A stretch of DNA of 64,000 nt from Kangiella sediminilitoris (GTDB lineage Bacteria; Pseudomonadota; Gammaproteobacteria; Enterobacterales; Kangiellaceae). Below the pieces are notes generated by a model. It ran no database searches. It was not told the DNA's origin and saw only the letters and a program-made list of their open reading frames with translations. The DNA lies in NCBI RefSeq assembly GCF_001708405.1, contig NZ_CP012418.1, forward strand, positions 1,054,001 to 1,118,000, read 5' to 3'. The position numbers and the translations under genes were made by a program. This document shows positions 1 to 8,282 of this stretch, one piece after another; positions within the stretch are counted from its first letter, which is position 1; every line of letters begins with the position of its first letter.

Positions 1-378
1 ATAACTCTTCACAAAGGTGCCAGAGTTGGTTCTAATGCAGTGGTCAATCGAGATGTGCCAGAAGATACGACCGTAGTAGGTATCCCAGCCAGACAAGTTT
101 CAAAACAGAAAGATACTGAGCAAACGGTCTTTGAGGCTTATGGTATCAGTACCCAGCAGCAAGATCCTATCTCCCAGGCAATTCGAAGCCTGCATGAGCA
201 TTCTAGAGCAGTAGAAAAGCAGATGCATTTGATCGCCTGTGCTTTACAAAAGCAAGGTATCGATTGCACAGAGCTTGAATTACCGGATGTTGACTGCGAA
301 GAGTTGCGCCGATTTGATACAAATGGACAGCCACCTTCAGACACAGAAGACAACCCTGAGTCGGGAGACAAATCTTAA
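1..378 (+). CDS. cysE: serine O-acetyltransferase, C-terminal part (cut by window edge)
   Basis: This is the 3' end of a gene that begins before the window; the frame is open from base 1. The first residues (H-K-G-A-R-V-G-S-N-A-V-V) are a left-handed beta-helix hexapeptide repeat, followed by D-V-P-x-x-x-T-V-V-G-I-P-A-R, the typical end of the CysE catalytic domain. CysE acetylates serine with acetyl-CoA in cysteine synthesis. After the helix comes a charged tail of about 85 residues, ending in acidic and Ser/Pro-rich sequence, longer than in the E. coli enzyme. Its place just before iscR fits, since cysteine is the sulfur source for IscS; a cysE-iscR neighbourhood is known in other gammaproteobacteria. 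The serine acetyltransferase call rests on this C-terminal part only. Confidence 0.85.
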   Translation: MTLHKGARVGSNAVVNRDVPEDTTVVGIPARQVSKQKDTEQTVFEAYGISTQQQDPISQAIRSLHEHSRAVEKQMHLIACALQKQGIDCTELELPDVDCEELRRFDTNGQPPSDTEDNPESGDKS

Positions 379-553
379 TCTAAGTCCTTGATTTGCAAAT
401 AATGAGAATCAGTTGCATTTAACCCAGTGCTGAGCTTGGTATTTATAGTTATCAATCCGCCGCCCACCTATTAGATACACTAATGCTTTCGATTTAATAT
501 TATATATTTCAATAGTTTATTGGCTGATCAGTAGCTGTTCCTGCTTGTTTGCT

Positions 554-586
554 AAAGTTGACTAAAATACTCGGGTATGAGATCAT
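554..586 (+). promoter_or_regulatory. iscR promoter with type 1 IscR box
   Basis: Bases 554-578 match the 25-bp type 1 IscR consensus (ATASYYGACTRWWWYAGTCRRSTAT) at 23 positions by my count; the mismatches are the second base and the G of AGTC. TTGACT at 558-563 inside the box can serve as -35. A TGn extension (578-580) leads to GATCAT (581-586), a weak -10 at 17-bp spacing. In E. coli, [2Fe-2S]-IscR binds such boxes to repress its own operon, so the same feedback loop is inferred here. Confidence 0.8.
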
Positions 587-612
587 TAACTCATTGAAGT
601 AAAGGTACTGAT

Positions 613-1080
613 ATGAAGTTAAGCACCAAAGGTCGTTATGCAGTGACAGCAATGCTGGACCTAGCATTGCACTCTGGAGAAGGCCCAATCACATTGGCGG
701 AAGTTTCAGGTAGGCAACATATTTCTTTGTCCTACCTTGAGCAGCTTTTTGCACGTTTGCGCAAGGCTAATCTTGTCGACAGTATACGTGGGCCGGGCGG
801 TGGTTATGAGTTAAAGCGACCACCAACACAAATAAGTGTTGCAGAGGTTGTTTTAGCGGTGAATGAACCCATTACTGCTACACGTTGTAATGGTAAAGGC
901 GACTGTCAGGGTGGAGATGTATGTCTATCCCATCAGCTTTGGACAGAGCTTAGCGATCAGATTTATCAGTTTTTAAGTGGAATAACCTTGGACAAGGTTA
1001 TTCAGAGAGATTTTGTTCAGCAAGTGGCTGAACGTCAAAACACACGTTTCCAAGACAAAGACGTGATTGCTTTTGGCTAA
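613..1080 (+). CDS. iscR: Fe-S cluster regulator IscR
   Basis: Rrf2-family winged-helix repressor, 155 aa, the usual length. The N-terminal winged helix (about 1-75) holds S-L-S-Y-L-E-Q-L-F and the R-G-P-G-G-G-Y wing. Cluster ligands C92, C98, C104 and H107 are all present, so it should bind [2Fe-2S] and sense cellular Fe-S demand. It is the first gene of the isc operon, 36 bp before iscS, behind its own type 1 box. The ATG at 613 is preceded by AAAGGTA. Confidence 0.97.
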   Translation: MKLSTKGRYAVTAMLDLALHSGEGPITLAEVSGRQHISLSYLEQLFARLRKANLVDSIRGPGGGYELKRPPTQISVAEVVLAVNEPITATRCNGKGDCQGGDVCLSHQLWTELSDQIYQFLSGITLDKVIQRDFVQQVAERQNTRFQDKDVIAFG

Positions 1081-1116
1081 TTTAATTTGTGCTTTGAAAA
1101 TTTAGCGGAGAAGAGA

Positions 1117-2331
1117 ATGAAATTACCCATCTATCTTGATTATGCAGCAACGACGCCGGTTGACCCGCGTGTTGCCGAGAAGATGGTTCAATACATGAGT
1201 GTTGACGGCATCTACGGTAACCCTGCATCTCGTTCCCATAAATTCGGTTGGGAAGCAGAAGAGGCTGTTGATGAAGCAAGACAGCATGTGGCTGATTTAA
1301 TTAATGCAGACCCACGTGAAATTGTTTGGACCTCTGGTGCGACCGAGTCTGACAACTTGGCCATTAAAGGTGCAGCGCACTTTTACGGCAAAAAGGGTAA
1401 GCACATTATTACCGTAAAAACCGAGCACAAGGCGGTACTTGATACCACGCGTCAGCTTGAGCGAGAAGGTTATGAAGTTACTTATCTTGATGTGAAAGAT
1501 GACGGCTTGGTTGACCTGGAAGAGTTCAAAAAGGCACTACGTGATGACACAATTCTTGTCAGCATCATGCACGTTAACAATGAGACGGGTGTCGTTCAGG
1601 ATATTGATGCGATCGGTGAATTATGCCGTGAGCGTAAAATTATTTTCCATGTTGATGCTGCGCAAAGTGCCGGTAAATTACCGATCGATGTGCAAAACAC
1701 CAAAGTGGACCTGTTATCTATTTCTGGTCATAAAATGTATGGCCCTAAAGGTATTGGTGTTTTATACGTGCGTCGTAAGCCTCGTGTGCGTCTTGAAGCG
1801 CAAATGCACGGTGGTGGCCATGAACGTGGTATGCGTTCGGGTACATTACCTACTCACCAAATTGTGGGTATGGGCGAAGCTGCGCGAATTGCTAAAGAAG
1901 ATATGGCAAAAGACAACGAACGTATTATTGGTTTGCGTGAGCGCTTGTGGAATGGTGTTAATGATATGGAAGAAGTGTATCTTAATGGCCATGAAGAGAA
2001 GCGTGTAGCGGGAATTGTAAACATCAGCTTTAACTTTGTTGAAGGTGAATCATTAATTATGGCACTGAAAGACTTAGCAGTGTCTTCAGGTTCCGCTTGT
2101 ACATCAGCGAGCCTGGAGCCTTCGTATGTATTGCGTGCTTTGGGTCGTGACGATGAGTTGGCACACAGCTCAATTCGTTTCAGCATCGGTCGCTTCACAA
2201 CCGAAGAAGAGATTGATTACACGATTGAAAAAGTTCGTGAAGGAATTGGTCGTTTACGCGAGCTATCTCCTTTATGGGATATGTATAAAGAAGGCATCGA
2301 CCTGTCAAAAGTTGAATGGCAGGCGCACTAA
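1117..2331 (+). CDS. iscS: cysteine desulfurase IscS
   Basis: PLP-dependent class V aminotransferase fold. It takes sulfur from cysteine as a persulfide and passes it to IscU and other acceptors. K206 in S-G-H-K-M-Y-G-P binds PLP and C328 in S-S-G-S-A-C-T-S is the persulfide cysteine; both numbers equal those of the E. coli enzyme, as does the 404-aa length. The frame is open from 1087, but the ATG at 1117 follows GGAGAAGAGA and gives the canonical N-terminus M-K-L-P-I-Y-L-D-Y, so I choose it. iscU begins 19 bp downstream. Confidence 0.98.
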   Translation: MKLPIYLDYAATTPVDPRVAEKMVQYMSVDGIYGNPASRSHKFGWEAEEAVDEARQHVADLINADPREIVWTSGATESDNLAIKGAAHFYGKKGKHIITVKTEHKAVLDTTRQLEREGYEVTYLDVKDDGLVDLEEFKKALRDDTILVSIMHVNNETGVVQDIDAIGELCRERKIIFHVDAAQSAGKLPIDVQNTKVDLLSISGHKMYGPKGIGVLYVRRKPRVRLEAQMHGGGHERGMRSGTLPTHQIVGMGEAARIAKEDMAKDNERIIGLRERLWNGVNDMEEVYLNGHEEKRVAGIVNISFNFVEGESLIMALKDLAVSSGSACTSASLEPSYVLRALGRDDELAHSSIRFSIGRFTTEEEIDYTIEKVREGIGRLRELSPLWDMYKEGIDLSKVEWQAH

Positions 2332-2350
2332 TTTAGTTGGAGATATTATT

Positions 2351-2734
2351 ATGGCATATAGTGAAAAAGTTATTGATCATTATGAGAACCCACGAAACGT
2401 TGGTTCGTTCGAAAAAGATGATACGACTGTTGGTACTGGCATGGTAGGCGCTCCGGCTTGTGGAGACGTCATGAAATTACAGATAAAAGTTAACGAACAA
2501 GGCATCATTGAAGACGCTAAGTTCAAAACTTATGGCTGTGGTTCAGCAATCGCTTCAAGCTCACTGGTAACTGAGTGGGTTAAAGGTAAGACTGTTGATG
2601 AAGCCCAAGCAATCAAGAATACAGAAATTGCTGAAGAGTTAGCGTTGCCACCAGTGAAAATTCACTGCTCAGTACTTGCTGAAGACGCGATCAAAGCAGC
2701 AGTTAAAGACTTTAAAGACAGAAGTCAGAAGTAA
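2351..2734 (+). CDS. iscU: Fe-S cluster assembly scaffold IscU
   Basis: Scaffold on which IscS-derived sulfur and iron form [2Fe-2S] clusters, later released to carriers by HscA/HscB. 127 aa, full length. Conserved C37 (A-P-A-C-G-D), C63 (Y-G-C-G-S-A) and the H105-C106 pair are present, as is the L-P-P-V-K motif at about 99-103 that HscA binds. The frame is open far upstream into iscS, but the ATG at 2351 behind TTGGAGAT is the real start. Third gene of the operon. Confidence 0.98.
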   Translation: MAYSEKVIDHYENPRNVGSFEKDDTTVGTGMVGAPACGDVMKLQIKVNEQGIIEDAKFKTYGCGSAIASSSLVTEWVKGKTVDEAQAIKNTEIAEELALPPVKIHCSVLAEDAIKAAVKDFKDRSQK

Positions 2735-2775
2735 ATTAGTTACACCAACGACCGAAGATAGGTACAGATTACATT

Positions 2776-3099
2776 ATGGCTATCACTTTATCCGATGCAG
2801 CAGCAGAGCGCGTAAAGTCATTTTTAGAGAACCGTGGTAAGGGCCTGGGCGTACGTCTTGGTGTCACTACGACCGGTTGCTCAGGCTTGGCTTACGTACT
2901 TGAGTTTGTAGACGATTTAAATGACGAAGACATTGTATACGAAGATAAAGGCGTAAAAGTCATTATCGATCCCAAAAGTAAGCTGTATCTTGACGGTACT
3001 CGCCTTGAGTTTAAAAAAGAAGGGTTAAATGAAGGTTTCGAATTTGTTAACCCGAATGTGAAGGGTGAGTGTGGTTGTGGTGAGTCCTTCACCGTCTAA
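2776..3099 (+). CDS. iscA: A-type Fe-S carrier protein IscA
   Basis: HesB/IscA family protein, 107 aa. The three cluster- or iron-binding cysteines are C35 (T-T-G-C-S-G) and C99/C101 in the C-terminal C-G-C-G. It transfers clusters to apoproteins, mainly [4Fe-4S] targets in aerobic growth. It lies 41 bp after iscU and is followed by 176 bp holding a large inverted repeat before hscB, so this is the point where expression of the two halves of the operon could be set apart. Confidence 0.97.
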   Translation: MAITLSDAAAERVKSFLENRGKGLGVRLGVTTTGCSGLAYVLEFVDDLNDEDIVYEDKGVKVIIDPKSKLYLDGTRLEFKKEGLNEGFEFVNPNVKGECGCGESFTV

Positions 3100-3130
3100 A
3101 CAAGTTGACTAATTATTTTATGACTTTGTT

Positions 3131-3192
3131 AAATCTAAATTAAAGATTCGGTCATTTACTGGGTATAAACTCCCTCACTTTAATTTAGATTT
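3131..3192 (+). repeat. perfect 15-bp inverted repeat between iscA and hscB
   Basis: Arms 3131-3145 (AAATCTAAATTAAAG) and 3178-3192 (its exact reverse complement) enclose a 32-nt loop. It lies within the operon, 32 bp after iscA and 84 bp before hscB. There is no T-run after the right arm, so it is not an ordinary terminator. An mRNA-processing or stabilising hairpin, or an AT-rich binding site, is the likeliest reading. Confidence 0.8.
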
Positions 3193-3275
3193 GCCTCGTC
3201 CTAAAAAAATTATCCTAACTTGTTAGTCAGACTTCAGACCTTAACTAAACTAACTCCACTAAAAGAATCTCAGCT

Positions 3276-3809
3276 ATGGCAAGTGCGCAGCAAAATCATT
3301 TTGAATTATTCGGCCTCGAGCCGAATTTTTTCGTCGACCAAAAAGAGTTGTCTGAAAAATTAAGACGTCTTTTACATAGTGCCCACCCCGATCGCCATAC
3401 CTCGGGCGGTAGCCAACAGCAAATGCTTGCCATGCAAAAAACGACTCAGCTGAATGACGCCTACGCGGTACTGAAGCATCCAGTCAAAAGGGCTCAGTAT
3501 CTACTACAGGTCGTGAGAGATATTGACACCACAAAAGATCATACAGTTAATGATCCTGATTTTTTGATGCAACAATTAGAGCTTAGAGAAGAACTCCACA
3601 ATATTACTGCTGACAAAGATACGTCCGCACTGATGGAGTTTGCTGATAAAATAGAAAGTATGGCTGAACAGCAGGAAGCAGAGTTGGGTGAATTATTTAA
3701 GCAGGAAGCGTGGGATATTGATGCATTGAAGGTAGCTATTTATAAGCTACAGTTTTTACATAAGACATTGCATGATATTGAGCTTGCAGAAGACAAAATT
3801 ATAGACTGA
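3276..3809 (+). CDS. hscB: Fe-S co-chaperone HscB (Hsc20)
   Basis: J-type co-chaperone, 177 aa, that brings IscU to HscA and stimulates its ATPase. The N-terminal J domain (about 8-75) carries the H37-P38-D39 tripeptide in S-A-H-P-D-R-H. The C-terminal three-helix bundle (about 95-170) is the IscU-binding part. The ATG at 3276 gives [14 protein letters not shown], the usual start. hscA follows after 5 bp, so the two are co-translated. Confidence 0.96.
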   Translation: MASAQQNHFELFGLEPNFFVDQKELSEKLRRLLHSAHPDRHTSGGSQQQMLAMQKTTQLNDAYAVLKHPVKRAQYLLQVVRDIDTTKDHTVNDPDFLMQQLELREELHNITADKDTSALMEFADKIESMAEQQEAELGELFKQEAWDIDALKVAIYKLQFLHKTLHDIELAEDKIID

Positions 3810-3814
3810 TTACT

Positions 3815-5671
3815 ATGGCATTATTGCAAATTTCAGAGCCAGGACAGAGTACTGAGCCACACCAACATAAGTTGGCGGCAGGGATTGACCTTGGTACGAC
3901 AAATTCATTGATTGCTACCGTGCGTAGCGGTCAAGCTCAAACACTACCTGATACCGATGGAAAGCATACCTTACCATCCGTTGTTCATTACAATGACGAT
4001 GGTTCTTTCGAGGTAGGTTATAAGGCAAAAGAACAACAGGCTATAGAACCAGGTAACGTTATCAGCTCTATAAAACGTCTTATGGGACGTGGTCTAGCTG
4101 ACATGGACAAAATAAAAGAATTCAGTGCTAACCAATTGGTTGAATCAGACTCTGGCATGCCTGGTGTCGTTCTTGAAAATGGTATCGAAAAAAATCCTGT
4201 CCAGGTATCCAGTGATATATTGCGAACATTAGCTGACAGAGCTGAAGAAACACTTGGTGGTGAGCTTGGCGGAGTTGTGATTACTGTTCCTGCCTACTTT
4301 GATGAGGCTCAACGTCAAGCAACAAAAGATGCTGCTAAACTGGCCGGGTTGAAAGTGTTGCGTTTACTGAATGAGCCTACTGCTGCGGCCGTAGCCTATG
4401 GGCTGGATACTGGTAGCGAAGGAATACATGCGATATATGATCTTGGCGGTGGTACGTTCGATATTTCAATTTTACGCCTTCAAAAAGGTGTTTTTGAAGT
4501 ATTGGCCACAGGAGGCGATAGTGCTTTGGGTGGAGATGATTTTGACCGTGCAATTGGTCAATATCTAGTTGAGCAGGCGGGGGTTGATAGTGACGATCGT
4601 CGTGCTTACCAGTTAGCTATGATTAAGGCTCGTGAGATTAAAGAAGGATTAACAGATACCGAGGCTGTTAAGGTGAATTTCCTTGAGTGGGATGGTCAAA
4701 TCACACGCCAGCAAATTGAAGAAATTATTGCACCTATTGTTGATAAAACACTGCTATCCTGTCGCCGCACCTTGAAAGATGCAGGCGTCAAGGTCGGTGA
4801 AGTTGATAAAGTCGTGATGGTGGGTGGTTCCACGAGAGTTCCACTGGTTCGAGAGAAAGTCGAAAAGCATTTTAAAGTACCACCTCTGACTGATATCGAC
4901 CCAGATAAAGTCGTGGCAATTGGTGCTGCAATTCAAGCCAATGTTCTGATTGGTAACAAGTCTGATGATGACATGTTATTGCTGGATGTTATTCCGCTTT
5001 CTTTAGGTGTCGAAACAATGGGTGGTCTAGCCGAAAAAATTATTCCAAGAAACACGCCGATTCCAATAGCTAAGGCTCAAGAGTTTACCACTTTTAAAGA
5101 TGGTCAAACTGCTATGGCTATTCATGTGGTGCAAGGTGAACGGGAGCTCGTTGATGACTGCCGCTCGCTTGCTCGTTTTGAACTGCGTGGTATACCCCCT
5201 ATGGTTGCTGGGGCTGCTAGAATTAAGGTTACTTACCAAGTTGATGCTGATGGTCTATTGCAGGTCATGGCTGAGGAAACGACCAGTGGCGTTAAAGCTG
5301 ATATCACAGTGAAGCCATCATACGGTTTAAGTGATGATCAAATTACCAGTATGCTTGAAAGCTCCTTCAGTCACGCTGAAGATGATATGCAGGCGCGTAT
5401 GCTACGTGAGCAAAAGGTAGAGGCGGCACGTGTTATAGAGGCTGTGTCAGCGGCTCTGCATGAAAACGGTAAGGAATTATTAAGTGAAGAAGAGTATCAA
5501 GCGATAGAGTCTTCGCTTGAGCAACTTAATCAAACGTCTCAGGGGGATAGTGTTGAAGCTATTGAGTCTGCGATAGAAGTTGTTGAGAAAAGTACGAATG
5601 AGTTTGCTAGCCGTAGAATGGATGCTAGCATTGCAAAGGCTCTAGTGGGCCATGAAGTTGATGAACTATAG
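3815..5671 (+). CDS. hscA: Fe-S chaperone HscA (Hsp70 class)
   Basis: Specialised Hsp70, 618 aa, that drives cluster release from IscU. The nucleotide-binding domain (about 20-385) shows G-I-D-L-G-T-T-N-S, the phosphate-2 loop D-L-G-G-G-T-F-D and V-G-G-S-T-R. The substrate domain begins near [10 protein letters not shown] and is followed by a helical lid rich in Glu and Ala. The N-terminus before the ATPase core is about 20 residues long, as usual for HscA. Coupled to hscB (5 bp) and fdx (9 bp). Confidence 0.97.
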   Translation: MALLQISEPGQSTEPHQHKLAAGIDLGTTNSLIATVRSGQAQTLPDTDGKHTLPSVVHYNDDGSFEVGYKAKEQQAIEPGNVISSIKRLMGRGLADMDKIKEFSANQLVESDSGMPGVVLENGIEKNPVQVSSDILRTLADRAEETLGGELGGVVITVPAYFDEAQRQATKDAAKLAGLKVLRLLNEPTAAAVAYGLDTGSEGIHAIYDLGGGTFDISILRLQKGVFEVLATGGDSALGGDDFDRAIGQYLVEQAGVDSDDRRAYQLAMIKAREIKEGLTDTEAVKVNFLEWDGQITRQQIEEIIAPIVDKTLLSCRRTLKDAGVKVGEVDKVVMVGGSTRVPLVREKVEKHFKVPPLTDIDPDKVVAIGAAIQANVLIGNKSDDDMLLLDVIPLSLGVETMGGLAEKIIPRNTPIPIAKAQEFTTFKDGQTAMAIHVVQGERELVDDCRSLARFELRGIPPMVAGAARIKVTYQVDADGLLQVMAEETTSGVKADITVKPSYGLSDDQITSMLESSFSHAEDDMQARMLREQKVEAARVIEAVSAALHENGKELLSEEEYQAIESSLEQLNQTSQGDSVEAIESAIEVVEKSTNEFASRRMDASIAKALVGHEVDEL

Positions 5672-5680
5672 GGTTATTTG

Positions 5681-6019
5681 ATGCCAAAAGTAATATTTTT
5701 ACCAAATGAAGAGCTTTGTCCAGAAGGTGCTGAAGTAGAAGCAGAAAAAGGGCAAACAATTCTGGATGTTGCTTTAGACAACAAGATTTTTATCGAGCAT
5801 GCCTGTGAAATGTCATGTGCCTGTACGACTTGTCACGTAGTGGTACGTGAAGGGTTTGACTCACTTGAAGAAAGTGATGAATTGGAAGATGATATGTTAG
5901 ATAAGGCATGGGGATTAGAGCCTGAATCTCGTCTAAGCTGCCAGGCTGTGGTCGATGATGAAGACTTAGTGGTAGAGATCCCTAAGTATACGGTTAATCA
6001 GGTCTCAGAGCGTCACTAG
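5681..6019 (+). CDS. fdx: [2Fe-2S] ferredoxin of the ISC system
   Basis: Adrenodoxin-type ferredoxin, 112 aa, that supplies electrons for cluster assembly on IscU. Ligands C42, C48, C51 (in A-C-E-M-S-C-A-C-T-T-C-H) and C87 (R-L-S-C-Q) are present, as is the extra cysteine C46 known from E. coli Fdx. A TTG just upstream (5678) is also in frame, but the ATG at 5681 yields M-P-K-V-I-F-L-P as in relatives. Located between hscA and iscX. Confidence 0.96.
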   Translation: MPKVIFLPNEELCPEGAEVEAEKGQTILDVALDNKIFIEHACEMSCACTTCHVVVREGFDSLEESDELEDDMLDKAWGLEPESRLSCQAVVDDEDLVVEIPKYTVNQVSERH

Positions 6020-6028
6020 GAGCGAATT

Positions 6029-6229
6029 ATGGGTCTTAAATGGACAGACAGCCTTGATATAGCTATTGAGCTATTTGAAAAGTATCCAGAGGTAGATCCG
6101 ACGCGTATTAACTTTGTCGATCTACGTAATTATGTAATGGAACTTGAAGAATTTGATGATGAGCCAAATCGAAGTGGCGAGCGTATTCTTGAGGCCATTC
6201 AGGCAGCCTGGATAGAAGAAGCAGAATAG
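6029..6229 (+). CDS. iscX: ISC accessory protein IscX (YfhJ)
   Basis: Small acidic protein of 66 aa with the family signature W-x-D-x-x-D-I-A at the N-terminus and D-P-x-x-I-x-F-V-D-L in the middle. In E. coli it binds IscS and iron and tunes desulfurase activity. It is the last gene of the operon, 9 bp after fdx with a GGAG Shine-Dalgarno. I see no terminator hairpin directly after it; the next element is the promoter of a tRNA gene. Confidence 0.96.
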   Translation: MGLKWTDSLDIAIELFEKYPEVDPTRINFVDLRNYVMELEEFDDEPNRSGERILEAIQAAWIEEAE

Positions 6230-6272
6230 CTTTATAACATCGTCAAAAAAGGAAAAAAATCGCGTATAAAGG

Positions 6273-6300
6273 TTGTATTTTCCGTAAAAAACAGTATTAT
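6273..6300 (+). promoter_or_regulatory. promoter of first tRNA-Lys
   Basis: TTGTAT (6273-6278) and TATTAT (6295-6300) with a 16-bp spacer, followed by the GC-rich discriminator ACGCG typical of stable-RNA promoters. Nearly the same sequence precedes the second tRNA-Lys, which supports the call. Confidence 0.7.
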
Positions 6301-6352
6301 ACGCGTCTCACCACAGATGGTGATGTTTGGTTAGAAAAATAACCAAATCAAT

Positions 6353-6428
6353 GGGTTGCTAGCTCAGTCGGTAGAGCATCTGACTTTTAATCAGGTGGTC
6401 ACAGGTTCGATTCCTGTGCAACCCACCA
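6353..6428 (+). tRNA. tRNA-Lys (anticodon TTT), copy 1
   Basis: 76 nt with CCA encoded. The acceptor stem GGGTTGC pairs with GCAACCC, the anticodon loop CTTTTAA has TTT at 6386-6388, and the T loop is TTCGATT. Sequence identical to copy 2 at 6698-6773. Confidence 0.97.
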
Positions 6429-6434
6429 TATTCA

Positions 6435-6466
6435 AAACCGCTAAGTACTGCTTAGCGGTTTTTTTA
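6435..6466 (+). terminator. terminator of tRNA-Lys copy 1
   Basis: An 11-bp perfect stem (AAACCGCTAAG, 6435-6445, with 6451-6461), loop TACTG, then a T-run. Confidence 0.9.
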
Positions 6467-6631
6467 TACCTACCCATTTATCCAAACTCTCGCTGTTAAG
6501 CGGGCACTCCAAATAGCTTATAATTGTTTAAAAAATAACTAGTTATAGGGTCTTTTTTGAGCTTTTAATACAGTGTAAAACAACCATATATGATTTCTAT
6601 AAATTTATTGTATTTTTATAACGATCAAGGG

Positions 6632-6659
6632 TTGTCTTTTCAGTAAAAAAAGGTATTAT
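6632..6659 (+). promoter_or_regulatory. promoter of second tRNA-Lys
   Basis: TTGTCT (6632-6637), 16-bp spacer, TATTAT (6654-6659), then ACGCGCC. It is a close copy of the first tRNA-Lys promoter, including the A-rich spacer. Confidence 0.7.
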
Positions 6660-6697
6660 ACGCGCCATCGGATGAGGTCACGCCTCAGAAGAGATAT

Positions 6698-6773
6698 GGG
6701 TTGCTAGCTCAGTCGGTAGAGCATCTGACTTTTAATCAGGTGGTCACAGGTTCGATTCCTGTGCAACCCACCA
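6698..6773 (+). tRNA. tRNA-Lys (anticodon TTT), copy 2
   Basis: 76 nt, CCA encoded, same sequence as copy 1 (6353-6428) and same TTT anticodon. The 224 bp between copy 1's terminator region and this gene hold only its promoter; I see no gene there. Confidence 0.97.
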
Positions 6774-6781
6774 TATCCAAG

Positions 6782-6813
6782 AAACCGTTGATAGAGATAT
6801 CAACGGTTTTTTT
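6782..6813 (+). terminator. terminator of tRNA-Lys copy 2
   Basis: The stem AAACCGTTGATA (6782-6793) pairs with 6798-6809, loop GAGA, followed by a T-run. The arm sequence differs from the copy 1 terminator, so the duplication did not simply copy the whole unit. Confidence 0.9.
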
Positions 6814-6839
6814 ATGTCTGGATGATTTTAGGGCAGGGG

Positions 6840-7547
6840 TTATTGGTTATCAATTTTATAGAACCGAGCTTCGACAATAAGTCCGAGTACGCCCAGAGTA
6901 ATCAGAAATACGGCCAGTATCAGAAAGATATTATTTGCCATGCTTCTTTTGTCATCCAATTGCTTAGCATGGTACAGCCTAAAGCCCACATCCAGCTTCT
7001 CGTATATGCGACTGCCCTGATAAACCGGTGTAATGAATGACTTAGTTACAAAGTTCATATCTCTCCGGGGATCGCCTGCATATTTTAAATTACACTCTTG
7101 GACACTATTGTCTTTACTACAATGTGCAATTTCCTCTTCAAAAGATACTCCTGAAGAGCTGTACTCCCATCGTTGATTACTCGACAATAGCTCCAGCTGT
7201 GCGATAAAGAAGAAAAGTACAGCAACCAAAATAAATGTTGAGCATACGATAACAGCTGCCTTGCGTTTTCCTTTAGCAACCTCAAATTTACTATTAGTCG
7301 CGTTGGCGATAAGGGGGATATGCATCAGCTTTTGTCGCACATAGTCTTTATCTAAATCTTTTATCATTTCATCTGGCGTGACTTCATAAGCAGTACATAG
7401 CTTATCGAATATTTCTACCGAGGGAATGCTTCTATCATTTTCCAGCTTTGATAAATAAGACTGCTCAATACCAAGCTTCTGAGCAAATTCAGGCTGAGTC
7501 CAGCCGCTGATTGAACGTAGTGATCTTAACTTTTCACCGAGTGTCAT
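6840..7547 (-). CDS. membrane-anchored XRE-family regulator
   Basis: 235 aa. Residues 5-62 form a helix-turn-helix of the Cro/C1 (HTH_3) type: L-R-S-x-x-x-x-T-Q-x-E-F-A-x-K-L-G-I, then S-x-L-S-K-L-E-N-D-R-S. Two hydrophobic segments follow (about 97-119 and 206-224), so the DNA-binding domain faces the cytoplasm and about 85 residues with two cysteines (C143, C152) lie between the helices, probably in the periplasm. The layout suggests a one-component sensor that reads an envelope signal. Upstream of its start lies a phased GGAAT array that may be its operator. I recognise no named homologue and its targets are unknown. Confidence 0.8.
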   Translation of the reverse strand: MTLGEKLRSLRSISGWTQPEFAQKLGIEQSYLSKLENDRSIPSVEIFDKLCTAYEVTPDEMIKDLDKDYVRQKLMHIPLIANATNSKFEVAKGKRKAAVIVCSTFILVAVLFFFIAQLELLSSNQRWEYSSSGVSFEEEIAHCSKDNSVQECNLKYAGDPRRDMNFVTKSFITPVYQGSRIYEKLDVGFRLYHAKQLDDKRSMANNIFLILAVFLITLGVLGLIVEARFYKIDNQ

Positions 7548-7620
7548 TGTTTATCTCCATATGATTTATTGACACGATTATTGTTTTAAAAAGTCCTAAG
7601 AATAACCAGATGAATTGATT

Positions 7621-7655
7621 GGAATAGTTAGGAATATACAGGAATGTTTTGGAAT
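7621..7655. repeat. four GGAAT repeats at exact 10-bp spacing
   Basis: GGAAT begins at 7621, 7631, 7641 and 7651, each followed by five unrelated bases. The array lies 74-108 bp upstream of the start codon of the minus-strand XRE gene. Repeats once per helical turn fit cooperative protein binding on one DNA face, so an operator, possibly autoregulatory, is inferred. Confidence 0.6.
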
Positions 7656-7732
7656 TTGAAGAGGTTAAACGTCATTCTTGTCATGCCACGGCTTGCTTTT
7701 GTTGTTTGAGCTGTTGTTTTGCCTATGCCGAG

Positions 7733-7990
7733 ATACTTTCTTGGTGAGCAATAGAAAGTATTCAAAGAGAAGCTCACCCCAATATCAAGGTCATTGAAAT
7801 GACTACCTTCGCATGGTGTTAATCATTTACGGACCATGAAATACAGCCCGTCTGCCTAAAGGGATTCCTTATAGTCACCGTCTGAATTTCATTATTCAAA
7901 TCTTCTACCTAAAGGCATTTCCGTTGGTCACAGATTTGAATTCCTATTCCTAACACTAAGCTCAGCTTGATATTAAGGGAGTTAACCATG
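7733..7990 (+). repeat. structured dispersed repeat, copy A
   Basis: Starts with a 9-bp hairpin (ATACTTTCT at 7733-7741 with 7753-7761), then CAAAGAGAAG, CACCCC, ATATCAAGGTCAT and a small GTCATT/AATGAC hairpin. The same order occurs in copy C (20609-20935) with sequence changes that keep the stems. The remainder to about 7990 holds further short inverted repeats (CATGGT/ACCATG at about 7814-7840) and no credible gene. No transposase or target-site duplication is seen. Confidence 0.6.
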
Positions 7991-8097
7991 ACTTAAACAA
8001 TTTCCTTTTTAGTAAACTAGGAAGTTGCCGACAAGTTTTAGTTACATGTTATGTAGCTTCCCCTTTAAGTTAGCCGAAGGTTTCAAAAGTCATCGTG

Positions 8098-8255
8098 TAA
8101 ATTGGGCAGGGATAGCCCAATTTAGCAAAGACGAAACTGGATGTTTCGTTTTGCGGCGCGTTAATGACTTTTTAAAGCGAGGGCAGTGCGAAGCGCCTAA
8201 CGATACGGGGTGTCTTTTCTTTTCGCCCTTTTCTTTGGACAAGCAAAGAAAAGGG
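8098..8255 (-). repeat. structured dispersed repeat, copy B (opposite orientation)
   Basis: Contains a 12-bp perfect hairpin (8226-8237 with 8244-8255, CCCTTTTCTTTG) and two more perfect hairpins (8098-8107 with 8114-8123; 8131-8137 with 8143-8149). Read on the minus strand, the large hairpin is followed by GAAAAGAAAAG then ACACCCCGTAT, the same order (stem, AAGARAAG, CACCCC) as copies A and C. It lies directly before the next gene and supplies only a spurious N-terminal extension to it. Confidence 0.6.
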
Positions 8256-8282
8256 TATAAAATCAATAATAAAGGAGCAAAT

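Noticed and set aside
8025-8282. N-terminal extension of the membrane protein gene to an ATG at 8025
   Set aside because: It translates dispersed repeat copy B and has no ribosome site; the ATG at 8283 follows AAAGGAGC and starts a normal protein.
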